DNA from: Athripsodes cinereus
Lineage: Eukaryota; Arthropoda; Insecta; Trichoptera; Leptoceridae
Direction: 5' to 3'
Length of the DNA: 64,000 nucleotides
NCBI GenBank assembly: GCA_947579605.1
Contig: OX388321.1
Coordinates: 14,127,614 to 14,191,613, forward strand
Shown here: positions 1-10,557 of the stretch, in pieces
Layout: every line of letters begins with the position of its first letter
Numbering within the stretch: the first letter of the stretch is position 1
Notes under the pieces: model-generated
Told to the model about the DNA's origin: nothing
Database searches by the model: none
The model's input: only the letters and a program-made list of their open reading frames with translations
Made by a program: the position numbers and the translations under genes

Positions 1-196
1 AGAGATGTAAATAGTTCCATTTTCGCGGTGATTATAACATTACTACGTAAATGAAATAATAAACGAACTTCATTCGTCTTTTCCAGCATTCCTCCTCTTA
101 GGTTCAACACACCTAATCGACATTCCGGCCTCCTCTTTGTGCCCTTTCCGAATTGATAAGAGAAATAAATATAATCGATTATAGTATTAATAATTA

Positions 197-431
197 TAAT
201 CCCGTGGTGACCTCAGCAAAGAATTAGTCTCCCACTCTTTTTTCTTCGTTTCCGAGTCTCGAGGTAATCGTAAAATATTACGTTTGAGACATTTAACTTA
301 TTCATTTCAGTGATGAGGTATGTCACCCACCCTTAATGTCTTAACATCTATTGGCACGGAGAGGATTACTGGTATGTTTATTACATTCTTTTGATCCGCT
401 GGCTACCCCGCCTCTGAAAAGTGCCGCGATG
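197..431 (-). repeat. ~260-bp unclassified interspersed repeat, near-complete copy
   Basis: Read on the minus strand this matches the better preserved copies at 34728-34968 and 62843-63100. It has the 'ggtagccagcrgatca' segment near its start, 'catgtaataaac', 'cctctccgtgccaat', 'gacattmaggrtgggtg', 'cctcatcactga', then 'agtgggaga' and 'ccacgggattataat' at its end. No open frame, poly-A tail or clear inverted termini are seen, so the class is undecided (SINE, MITE or Helitron remnant). At least 12 more pieces of this family occur in the window. Confidence 0.7.
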
Positions 432-1383
432 TTATGAATGTACATATGATTATAATACAAAAATAAATTGTCTAAACAAAATTATTGATAATAACGTAGT
501 TAATATTTTCGACCGACGCGACGGTAGGTACTCACTGCTGTAATTATTATCAATAATTTTGTGTGTTTAGAAAAGTGGATTACTTTTATATATTATCTAA
601 TGAAACGTTTAATAATAAGTAAGAGAAACATTGACAGACAGAAGAATAAGGCTGTTTATAAATAATAATTGATTGAAGACAAATAATATTACGATTATAC
701 AAGGCAGACTATAATACGGCAGGTAAGAAAGTTATGCAAATATAAAATAATATCTTTTATCACAATGAAAACATATAGGCGTTTTGTTAAATCAACAAAA
801 TAATAGGTACCCATCATTGTAAAGGAAGGTACAAAGTTTACATGGTACTATAAAACCAACAATGCTTTTGTTAGTCTCATACAATCACGATGATGGGATA
901 TTCCGGTGACGTTTCGGTACAAACTTAAAACTCATTGTCAAGACAAAGTATCTATAACACAATAAAAGCTATACACAGCGAAAAGTTTTATATTATACAA
1001 ACAGATATGGTAACATGTCCGGTATCTATTGTGAACAATCAAACGTTTTTATACACTAACCGTATCAATCAAATTCAAAGCGGCTGCTATAGGAATAATA
1101 ATTTTGATTTTATTTTAGGAATAATGATTTTTTTTTATTTATTTTCATATGTATATTTACAGTTTGGTAATAACATACGTACACAAATAGCTAGAGTATT
1201 GTAGAATGGTTTTTTGAAAACGATTCGTTGCACTTCAAAATATGCACTTCATGAAGTATTTCTAAGATACCTTTGTTAAACATTTTTTTTTCTAATAACG
1301 CTTTTCAGATAAAACTAATTAAAATGTAATAATATGTACATCCTATACATTATATTTAATTAGTTTTTGTTTTATATTCAATA
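432..1383. other. AT-rich stretch, no gene; one small inverted repeat
   Basis: No convincing coding region. The only structure seen is an imperfect inverted repeat at 472-570, with arms of about 20 bp containing 'aaaattattgataat' separated by a more GC-rich centre; it resembles a small MITE. The 89-codon frame at 935-1204 has AT-driven composition and no recognisable domain. Confidence 0.5.
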
Positions 1384-1399
1384 CATCTATCTATCTATC

Positions 1400-1505
1400 A
1401 AAACTTTTACGCTGTGTGCCAAGCGGGGTAAGCAGAGAGGATGAAACGAAATATAGACCTATACTTACATTCTTCTTTCGCTTCCTCTACAGTTTTAATT
1501 CTTTT
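1400..1505 (-). pseudogene. LINE family A, extreme C-terminal fragment
   Basis: The minus-strand reading gives VEEAKEECKYRSIFRFILSAYP-AWHTA, matching the end of the family A reading frame at 5404-6112 (VEEAKEVCKDRSIWRSVLSAYPSW). Only about 30 codons remain before homology is lost. A short (ATCT)n run lies on its 3' side at about 1384-1399. It is a dead 5'-truncated copy. Confidence 0.7.
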
Positions 1506-1639
1506 TTGAATTTCAGCGGTAACTTCACGTGTAGGTACTGTACTAAACAGTATATAGGTACTTGTACATTTTGTATCAATCGACGATTGAAAAATAATAA
1601 TATTAGATGTATTTATTATACATACGATTAAGATTTTAT

Positions 1640-1757
1640 TATACATACATCTTCTTCCCTTGTCCTAGTTGGGTCGGGGGCCCACTGCGCCTAGGTACCT
1701 ACCTCCTCCAGAGATACCTGTCCACCGCTGTTTCCAGGACCTCTGGCCACTCCAAAT
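1640..1757 (-). pseudogene. LINE family B, C-terminal fragment
   Basis: This is the reverse complement of the family B tail at 39072-39260: it shares the segments coding for 'WPEVLEAAVNRDLWRRYLSAMGPRPN', here with substitutions, and the ATGT-type tail begins at about 1640. It is 5'-truncated and non-functional. Confidence 0.75.
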
Positions 1758-3564
1758 TATTTTATTATATCTCATATTATTTCTCACCTGTAAGTATACG
1801 CCTACCTACCTATTTATCAGTGACTTATCTTCCATGCTAACCCAAAAACCGAGCTTTACCTGATTTTTTTATCTTTGGAGTAATAAAAAGATTATTAAAG
1901 TAAGCAATAAACATCGTAGAATTTATAATTTCGTGCGAATCTGAGCAAGTAATTTCGTCTGTTCTTAAAATAAGCATTTAGTGCGCCTTAGTGCAGTTGT
2001 AGATATAGCAAAGTAAAAAGCAAAGTAAGAAACAGCGTTTGTCTCGCATGCACATGTGTTTCACTTATGGGGTTTATTTCTGTTATATTTCTGTCTTGCT
2101 CATCATTATATTGATACGCTATCATCAGTACTGGAACACACTACACAACATAAATGATGTGACAATTTAGGTATACTCGTAGAAACTTTTATTAAATATA
2201 AAACAAATACAGAAGTCTTTCATATGGGTACTTTTAAATTTTAAATTAAAAAAATGTATTGAGGTTGGGCTTACTCAGTATAAAAATTAGACACGTCGCT
2301 GTTATTTATATATTTGTAGTTATAGTGAATATTTACTTATTCATGCACATACCTATCTATATGTATGTATGTTTGTAGTGTGTGTACTCTGTTCTAGATC
2401 TCACTGGTCCAAGTAAGTTTATATTGTCCACTCAACAAACAACATCATGGATTGCTCAAACATTGATAGACAAATGTGGCTAGGATATGGAGGTGTTCCC
2501 TGTATTATATTACACACGTAGATATCTACTCACAAGTACCTACCAGGACATACATACGTGTTGGGATCTGGGGACTAAGCTAACATGATATATGAAATGG
2601 TGAAGTAAATTATATTTTATTGTTCTAATATCTATCACAAAATATAAGAAGATACTTAGATTCGTTTTATCGTCATATGAAGAGACACATTTCGTTGAAT
2701 CACCTTTGATTAATGTCATTAATAATTTATTATCTAAGCATACCCATAACATTCCTTATATTTATATATATAGTCTATAGAAAAAATTGTTTCTTTAAAT
2801 ATGTATGTAGATTAAAACCACATAATAATAATAGTAGCGATATATTGTACTATATCAGTCGTTAAGTATTGTGACATATGATAAAAGGCGTGAAGTCTGT
2901 CCATTCAAATGTCAAAATATAAGTTGATATGGCTCATGGCAGTACAGAAAAATATAAACATAACTACATTATAATATATTATGTACTGCGGGTGCATTGC
3001 TCGAGATGGTATATTATAGTAAGTAAAAATATATGACTCACTCGTTTTGTTTATGGATATTAATAATTCATCCTCTGATACATTTTTCCAATATTGGCTT
3101 TTTCAGAAACTAATGAAATTTTCAGATAGGTTTAAGGTTCAGATCTTGAGTACCATATAAATTCACTTACAACTGCCTCCATCAACACTATTTTGTTTAA
3201 TTTTCAAAGCTTGGAAGACTCCGTACAATTCTTTCATATTTAGTTAAAAATTAAAAAATGTTTTAATTAAAAAAAAAAAAAATTAAACAATAATCTTAGT
3301 CTGTAACAAGCCCAAATAGCATATTAACTAGAACAATAAAACAACAAAAATAAACTCTTGAAGTGTGGTAAGATTACATTAAAAAATACCTAATAAATTT
3401 TGTGCCGATCGTTCAATTCTGAAGATGTATTATCAATTATCAAGACAAGTAGACAAATAATTGTATTTTTAGCTTCCAGATATTGTGAGAAAAAATATTA
3501 CAATATAGACAATAATTATTCTATATAAATAAATTATAGAAGTATGAGTATGTATAACGTACTT
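1758..3564. other. AT-rich non-coding stretch
   Basis: No gene, RNA or recognisable element was found. It holds A/T runs such as the A tract near 3270-3282 and scattered short frames with no domain signature. Confidence 0.5.
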
Positions 3565-3635
3565 CGAAATAAATAAAACATGCGTTTTATTCTACTAATT
3601 ATTATTAGAATAAAACGCTTGTTTTATTTATTTCG
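3565..3635. repeat. Hairpin (MITE end) of the 'TTTTATTCTA' family
   Basis: Arms of about 32 bp (starting 'cgaaataaataaaaca') form a near-perfect inverted repeat with a single mismatch. The sequence just right of it (3636-3680) is the reverse complement of sequence at about 52560-52610 and 52705-52755, so this is one dispersed element family with the repeats near 52.5-52.9 kb. Confidence 0.65.
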
Positions 3636-4079
3636 ATATGGAGTTCTACTACCTAAACACCGACACAGTGAATATAACATACTTCTTGTATGAAACTGAT
3701 AATAGATTCATTGTAGATTAATCAAGTAGTCTAAATAAATAGTACCTCAAAAAATCCTCATAGAGGACTATTATTACTCTTATGAAAATAAAAAGATGAT
3801 CCGAATTGTACTTAAAAAGTATTGTTAGTCCAGCAGATCTATTTAGCATATTATGTAAATATTAACCATACAATATATTATCTAGTGTGTGGTAATATAA
3901 TAAAAAATAATCCCAAGATGGACTACCGAATTGAAGAATAAAACACTCGACACTTGTAAAAGCAATAGGTAAGACGAAAAAACGATGATGCTTGTTTCAT
4001 TATTTTATACACTTTGTTCTCAAATAACTAATACTCAGTTAACATTATACAAAAAAGTGTATTTCTAATTACTACTAAG
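3636..4079. other. AT-rich non-coding stretch
   Basis: Apart from the short flank shared with the 52.6-kb repeats, nothing recognisable is seen. Confidence 0.45.
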
Positions 4080-4195
4080 TAATACGGGGTGGCCAGCAGA
4101 TCAGTTGCATACAACAAACACGCAAGTTGTCCTCTCCATTCCAAAAAAAAAAATACTTTGGAGACGCATGGCAAACCTCATCGCTATAAATGTAA
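4080..4195 (+). repeat. ~260-bp unclassified repeat, 5' half
   Basis: It contains the family hallmarks 'ggggtggccagcagatcag', 'gttgtcctctcc' and 'ggcaaacctcatcgct'. The 3' half is missing or too diverged to align by eye. Confidence 0.65.
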
Positions 4196-4545
4196 TTATA
4201 ATTAATAAGGAGATTTTTAATGTTGACCAGAGAAATTATAATTCATGACCGGAAAATGTGACCGGACAATAATGCTTTATTAATTGCTTTAATATATAAA
4301 ATTTACTATTCTGTGAATATATTATTCAAGTTTATAATTACCTCAAACTCACCTTATTCAAGTATTTTTTAACATAAGAATAAAATCATTATTCTATATT
4401 ATATCAATATCATCATGACATATTCCATGTGATTATTATTCATTTTAATGATTTTTCAATATTTTGAAAAGTTTAAAGTTAATATTAGGTACCCCCTGCA
4501 AATAAAACCTTTAAGTTTAAATAATAGTGTTTTTATTTAAACCTG

Positions 4546-4756
4546 CAGGGCTACTCTTGACAAAACTAAACACGATCTTAATCTAGTCTTGATCTTGATC
4601 ATACGACGCACGAAGTGACTATTAGCCAAAAATACACGCAAACCGATCGCGCGTTAGCGGTAACGCGGTGTTTTTGACCATAGTCCCTTCGTGCGTCGTA
4701 TGATCAAGATCAAGACTAGATTAAGATCGTGTTTAGTTTTGTCAAGAGTAACCCTG
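4546..4756. repeat. 211-bp palindromic foldback element
   Basis: Left and right outer arms of about 70 bp are almost perfectly complementary, both reading inward from CAGGGYTACTCTTGACAAAA. Pairing continues with mismatches through the centre, around 'ccgatcgcgcgtta'. The CAGGG terminus recalls hAT transposons, but no 8-bp direct duplication flanks it. It is a MITE-like foldback with no coding capacity. Confidence 0.75.
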
Positions 4757-5390
4757 CTGCCCGTAGCAAAATGCACAAACTAATACCAAAGATTTGATGT
4801 AAAGATACGTAGAACGAGGGACAATTGTAATTAATTTATGTATGGATATTATTACAAAAGCCGAACCTTGTCATGACATGGAATTGTTGTAAGAAGTGAC
4901 ACTGTTTTTATTATTTTGATATTAAAGGAGGTAGCTGAAGTGGAAATGAATGGACGAAGCATTGAATTAAAATATGTGCATATCATCATGTTATCCTGGA
5001 GACTCTTGAACACACATAGATAAATAAATAAATAAAAAGTGTGCGTTATGTGGAATATAATATCCTTGTATTTTAATCCTAAACCGTCCTCAGTTGATAA
5101 AGGGGAATAATATACTTCTTCCATTTATTCAATGCTTACGAAATAAGTTATAGCTTGGAGCATACTGAGACAATATTTGATAATTCAGTCATTCCTTCTA
5201 ATTAATCAATACATATGTTTTATTAAGTAATTCGTACTATCTACTGAACGCTATAGAAAAATAAATTTTAAAGTACAAAGGATGTTTTCAATCGTAAAAA
5301 CTCAAGTAAGTATTATAAAATATGTACGTTATTCATAAATTTGATATTCCAATCAATATGATTATGTCGTAATACTTATTTTCAACAATT
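4757..5390. other. AT-rich non-coding stretch
   Basis: No gene or repeat was recognised. The 90-codon antisense frame at 4852-5124 has no domain-like features. Confidence 0.45.
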
Positions 5391-5401
5391 TAATATAAGT
5401 A

Positions 5402-6112
5402 ATGGTGTTTGAAAGAGAGAGTGAAAGAACGGTATGTGAAATAAAGGTTGACGTTGAATGTTTAGAGCAAGTGAATGAGTATGTCTATTTGGGAAGTCTG
5501 TTTGCGAGGGATGGAAGATTTGATAAGGACATTGAAAGAAGAAAAGTCGCCGGTGCTAGAGTGAATGGTGCACTTCGACCCATTGTTAGCAATAGCAGTG
5601 TGTCGAACATGGCAAAAATGCTAGTGCACAATACCATTCTGGTACCGACACTTATGTATGCAAGCGAAACTTGGACGTGGTTGAAAAAGGATGAGAGAGG
5701 AATAAATGCTGTGGAGATGCGTTCACTGAGAAGAATGGTTGGTAAAACGTTGCGAGATAGAGTGAAGAATGAGGATATCAGGAGAATGAGCGGATGTGTG
5801 AAGAGTGTTGTGGACAGAATGCGTGTAAACAAGTTGAGATGGTTTGGAGATGTTGAGCGAATGCAAGATGAAAGGATGACGAAGAGGATGTATTTATCTG
5901 AAAGAAAGGGTGTGAGGAAGCGCGGACGTCCAAGAACCACGTGGCTTGATCACGTGGACCAAATTCTTAAGGACGGACGCGTGCTGAGTAAGAGAAATCG
6001 GCGTGCATGTATGAGAAACTGGATGAATGTAGAGGAAGCGAAAGAAGTATGTAAGGATAGATCTATATGGCGTTCCGTTCTCTCTGCCTACCCCTCCTGG
6101 GACATGGCGTGA
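5402..6112 (+). pseudogene. LINE family A post-RT C-terminal region (5'-truncated)
   Basis: An open frame of 236 codons corresponds to the end of a non-LTR retrotransposon polyprotein, downstream of the reverse transcriptase catalytic motifs. Visible conserved blocks are 'VNEYVYLGSLFARDGRFDKD' (residues ~24-43), 'ILVPTLMYASETWTWLKKDE' (~78-97), 'LRWFGDVERM' (~145-154), 'GRPRTTWLDHV' (~176-186) and 'RSIWRSVLSAYPSW' at the end. The endonuclease and RT core are absent, so the product cannot be an active enzyme. The ATG straddles the left TSD (its first two bases, 5402-5403, are target DNA), so this start arose by insertion and is not the element's own. Expression is unlikely. Confidence 0.85.
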
Positions 6113-6114
6113 GG

Positions 6115-6150
6115 GTATAGTATAGTATAGTATAGTATAGTATAGTATAG
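6115..6150 (+). repeat. (TATAG)n 3' tail of LINE family A
   Basis: About seven copies of TATAG lie directly between the LINE stop codon region and the right TSD. A microsatellite tail in place of poly-A is typical of several RTE-related LINEs. Confidence 0.85.
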
Positions 6151-6163
6151 TAATATAAGTAAT

Positions 6164-6760
6164 ATGTAAGATATTAAAACAATAAGTAAATGCGTAGTAA
6201 ATGATATCAAAATTGTATTGAGCCATAAAATTTCGTCTTAATAGCTTTATTATCGCGTCTAAACGGTGCTGTGTGTAATCAATGCTATGTATAGGATAGG
6301 TATGTGTTGGAATAATCAAAGTTGATTCAGTGCATTGAAGGAACTAAATCACTAATCAGAAATCAATATTAGTTCACCAAACAATGTTGAGCAATGAGAT
6401 GATTAGGCTTCTAGTGCTACACATCTATTATGGCGCATTTACATATCGTCTTATGTGTGTAATAATGGTAAGTACATACATCCACATATTATGTATATGT
6501 ATAACAACTTGCATAGATACGTAGTGAATGTATATGTAGGTACGTGTTATGTAGATACACACTCAAGACAATGAATCTTCAGCATGAAACATTATCGCAA
6601 TTAGGAAATAAACAGAGTACCTACCTGATCGCCTTGAACTATGTATATTTTTAATTAACAAAATACTAGCTACAGATGAAAATATAAGATTTAAACTTTT
6701 TCATTTTATGTTAATTACATTTTTAGTCCATCGCAAAATGTTTAAATGCCTACCCACTTC
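6164..6760. other. AT-rich non-coding stretch
   Basis: Nothing recognisable beyond short GTATGTA-type repeats. Confidence 0.45.
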
Positions 6761-7664
6761 TAGTGTTGTGGAATTCTCAAGAAATATTTTTTGGAGAAAT
6801 TTCCAAGAAATTTCTCGGTAAATTTCTCGAAGCAGAGAATTTTCGGAGAATTTTTTTTTTATTTAACAGTATAATAATAATAAATACTTTATTAAATCAA
6901 TCAATAACAATGTACAAATGTTGAGACAATTTATCACCAATATGGCTATAATTAATTATGGTGTATTTTGAGGCAAGTATATTTTTTATTGATCATTTTT
7001 ACATGTTCAAAAGAAAATATAATCAATATCAATAAAAAATGGTAATGTGTAAAAAGAATATACTTGAAGAACAGTTTTTAAAAGGAACAATTATAACATA
7101 AACAAAATTGATTTTTTTGATGTTTTTCAATTTTACGTAAGGTTCATTGTTCACTTATTAGTAACTAGTTTTTTAACCCGGCATCACTTAGGTTTAAATA
7201 AACAGATAACAGCAAACACATGAGTTATTGAAAAAAAAAATGGAGTAAGCGCTTACGTAAATAAAAGTAATAAAAACCTCTTCCCAATGAAAAAAACTCG
7301 AAGTTTGACACCTCACATACCCATATTTAATTAACAAAAAATGTAAGGTACCGACATAGTTAAAAGTGCTTATAACTGATGAAAAATCTTGATGTTTCAC
7401 ACCCCACATGCCCATATTTAAGTTAAAAAAAATTGCAGGTACCTACATGGAAAAAAATGTTAATAACCTCTGAGTTGGGCCTTAATTAGCCCGACAAATA
7501 TTTGGATCAATCAGGTTGGCTGCGAAGTGTACTGGGCGAAAGGTCATAACACCACTAAGAAAAATTATGGAGAGAAATTTCTCTTCCATCAGAGGAGAAA
7601 TTCTCGGAGAAATTTCTCATTCTCGAGAAATCTCTTTGGAGAATTTTCTCTTCTCACATCACTA
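6761..7664. mobile_element. hAT-like non-autonomous element with subterminal GAGAAATTTCTC repeats
   Basis: The ends read TAGTGTTGTG and, inverted, TAGTGATGTG (9 of 10 identical). Each end carries clusters of 'gagaaatttctc' and related palindromic words (6775-6850 and 7567-7652), resembling the subterminal repeats that hAT transposases bind. The interior is AT-rich, lacks a transposase and contains a diverged direct duplication (about 7295-7360 versus 7390-7455, sharing 'cacatrcccatatttaa'). No matching 8-bp flanking duplication was found, so the boundaries and class are tentative. Confidence 0.5.
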
Positions 7665-10505
7665 TAGTTGCACATTTCATATAACAATTATCTGAGCATT
7701 GCAGTCGTGGAAATGGCTAACTCAATTAATATAAAGTCACTCCAAACCAAATAAATATATTATTTTACTACGTTCCCAAAAGTAAAAGAAAGAGAGTTCT
7801 ATATCAGGTAACTTAGTTTATTTATTGATAATAGAATAAATTATAATTATATAAGTACATCCCTATTACACATAAATAATGTGTTACGTAGATAAGGCGA
7901 TGTAAGTTCGCAGCGAAATTCGTATCACAAAATTTCTCATAAAAACCTAAGACACTAAGACAAGCTGATAAAGTATTCATAATACTAAAAAGTCGTCTAA
8001 ATTACATAGATGATTTTAATTACATTTTCAATAATATGAGGTAGTTTGTATTTGCGCAAACAATAAAAAGAAATATAATGTTTTCATTTTTTTTCTATAT
8101 ACATAATTTTCAGTATAAATTTAAAAAAATGAGTAAGTACCTATCTTGTGATTTTTTTTAAAATATGAATGACTGAGTTTCAATTCAACTCACAGAAAGA
8201 TTGAATTTGCAGATAACTTATCAATATGCCAAAATTTATGGCATTTACACCTATCCGGCACGGGCGATGTAGAAATAGTCTGTACGAGCAGAAATAAGGG
8301 GTTCTTTGAAAGCTTCTATGCTTCGTAAAAGTGAATGTATTAACTATAGCTGCCTACCCATCTATCAGCGTGCTGTATAAATTTTTGTTATTTTTCATTT
8401 CTTCCCCTCACTTACCTACATATCGACCTCCCCCCGAGAAGAGGAGTGAAGGAAGGGTAAAGAGAGATTGTTACTACAATATTGAAGCTCTCCCAACAAA
8501 TTGACGTGAGTTCTAGTGTTTGATGTTTGCTATTACAGGAGTGGAAGAGTAGCTTTAAACTGAGGAAATTTCAATTCCATCACCGGACAAGATGGTAATA
8601 ATAAACTTGAAGGTGTGAAAATATATGTAACAATATCACAGTTTTCCGCATAATAAATATATAACTATGCAGGTATCGATGAAATCATGTAATATGTTTA
8701 TTGAGTCGACGTTTATTTTGTAAATCTCCATGTTTATAAATGGAAGAAACACAATTGGTTTTAGTTTTCCTTAATATTTAGTTGAATAGTGACCTGGTTT
8801 CTACTTAGAAAGTCATTGTCATACCGAATATAACATATAATTATTATTTCTTCACTTTCAAGGTTCTAACAGCTCGAAAGATTCATTCACAATAAAGCAT
8901 GAAAATGAATCAGAACATTTTATGAATGGCATGGGAAACAATAATTTAATTGACAAACATATCTGTGTCGAAAGATTTGTTTACTTTGGTTTCTGAAAAG
9001 AAACGTTGAAACTTGAAATCAAGCAATCACAAGGAGCATTTATGAGACTTTTATAATAATACTGTCCGTTTAAAGATTGTACAATATACAAAATATAATT
9101 CAATTTTTTTTTTATTGCACAACCTTATATCTAGTTAACCTTCATCATTGTATTAGTATGTTTGGTACTTACCTATGTAAGTGTAAACTTGTACGTAGAC
9201 AATTTAGTTTTAAAGCATTCATAATATATGTAATGATAATATAGAATGAAATTATCGTAGCGCACGTTATCGCTTTACGTAGTTTCATTTCATTAGAATG
9301 ATTATCATCAGTACCCAAGACAGCATTGAGTACAGTCGCTGAACAAACAAACAGGGCCGATGTTACACGGGCGGGCGCGTCTGAGTCATTATACACACAA
9401 CCAGGACCGGTATAACCCCTATACAAGCGCCTCCACCCTACCCATGCATTGGGGTGCGTCAATAAACAAACATACATCTTCGGGACTACAAAGCGCCAAT
9501 ACAGTGTTGTGTGTCTGATATTGTACCGTCTACATTTTTGAAGTTTCCTTCTAGAGATTAATCGTTTTAAAACTTATTCAGACCTTTTACGAACTTCTCG
9601 AAATCTCAATCACATGTAGCTATGTACCCATTTATATTTTTTTTTTTTTATTTATTTATTTATTTATTATTACAATATACGGCGTGAGCCTTTTACATGT
9701 ATAAAATAAAATTGTAGAAATTGCATGACATTTATAATCCCAATATAGATATTTCGTGGTCAAAAATACATATATGAATATTGAATTATAAGCAAACGAA
9801 CAGCTGTTGATGATACAGCAATCTGTGATAATAATATAAGAGTACAAATATCAATGATTTAGGAATGTTGCTAAAAGAAATGATTCGATTGGTGAGGGGT
9901 GCTCTGTCTATTAAAGTTTTTGTAAGAACACTAGGTATCAAATTATAATTGAAGCTTATGTAATATTACATATGTAAAAAGATGTAAATTGAAATTACAT
10001 ATTTATAAAACACTCAGTCTCTCCACTGCAATGTCTCAGATATCTAAAAGTTTTGAAAAATTAAAATCCAAATACCTACTATCTCAGACCGCAGTTTACT
10101 CTGTCTTCAAGTTTCAAGTTTTTCAAAACACGTGTTTGACACCTCCAGATCATTTGCTTGGCAAGAACATAAAAATCCCAATGAAATGTAAAAAGTTGGT
10201 ACATGAGGGTAATAATGAATTTATATAATAATGAGTAGGCAGGCTTCACAATCCTGTAATAATAAATGCTGATGGAGTTACTGGGGGTTGTATGGAGGTG
10301 TGTAGATTGTATGTATGGTGGATATAGTACTCGTATTGCTTTCTACACTACATGTATGCAGGAAGGGTGGAAATGCTGCTTGATGCATAAGGCTCTAAGC
10401 AAACAGAGTGCCTGTACATATAGTGAGTATTAGAGTATTTTACACACGCTCGTTGAGGCACCACGTGCCTATCCTGACATACTTGCACATCTATAACATC
10501 ATCAT
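7665..10505. other. AT-rich non-coding stretch with a few simple repeats
   Basis: No host gene recognised. A T-tract followed by (TTTA)n at about 9636-9668 may be the A-rich tail of a minus-strand retroposon, but nothing next to it can be identified. A more GC-rich patch at 9355-9450 lies in an antisense frame of 102 codons (9169-9477) with no recognisable domain. Confidence 0.4.
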
Positions 10506-10557
10506 GACCCTATTCTCTATAGGTATATTTAAGACCCTATTCTCTATAGGTATATTC
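10506..10557. repeat. Two-copy tandem duplication, 27-bp unit
   Basis: The segment starting 'gaccctattctctatagg' is repeated directly with a 27-bp period (10506 and 10533). It is a local slippage-type duplication without coding content. Confidence 0.75.

Larger units (their letters stand above)
5391..6163 (+). mobile_element. Young 5'-truncated LINE (family A) with its 13-bp TSD
   Basis: The inserted DNA is 5404-6150. It is flanked by identical 13-bp direct repeats (taatataagtaat) at 5391-5403 and 6151-6163, the target-site duplication expected from target-primed reverse transcription. The 3' end is a TATAG pentanucleotide repeat rather than poly-A. Only the last ~750 bp of the element was copied. 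The frame is intact to its natural stop, which suggests a recent insertion. Other copies: 1400-1505 (minus) and 63848-64000 (minus, cut by the window edge). Confidence 0.9.

Noticed and set aside
4538..4764. 8-bp TSD around the 211-bp palindrome
   Set aside because: Left taaacctg and right ctgcccgt do not match; the palindromic 'cctgcagg' at the left border only imitates a repeat.
6761..7664. Confirmed hAT insertion with TSD
   Set aside because: The flanking 8-mers (cccacttc and tagttgca) do not match, so it is reported only as hAT-like.
9169..9477. 102-codon antisense frame as a gene
   Set aside because: The GC-richer first half gives an unusual composition, but there is no domain, no supporting splice context and no second copy.
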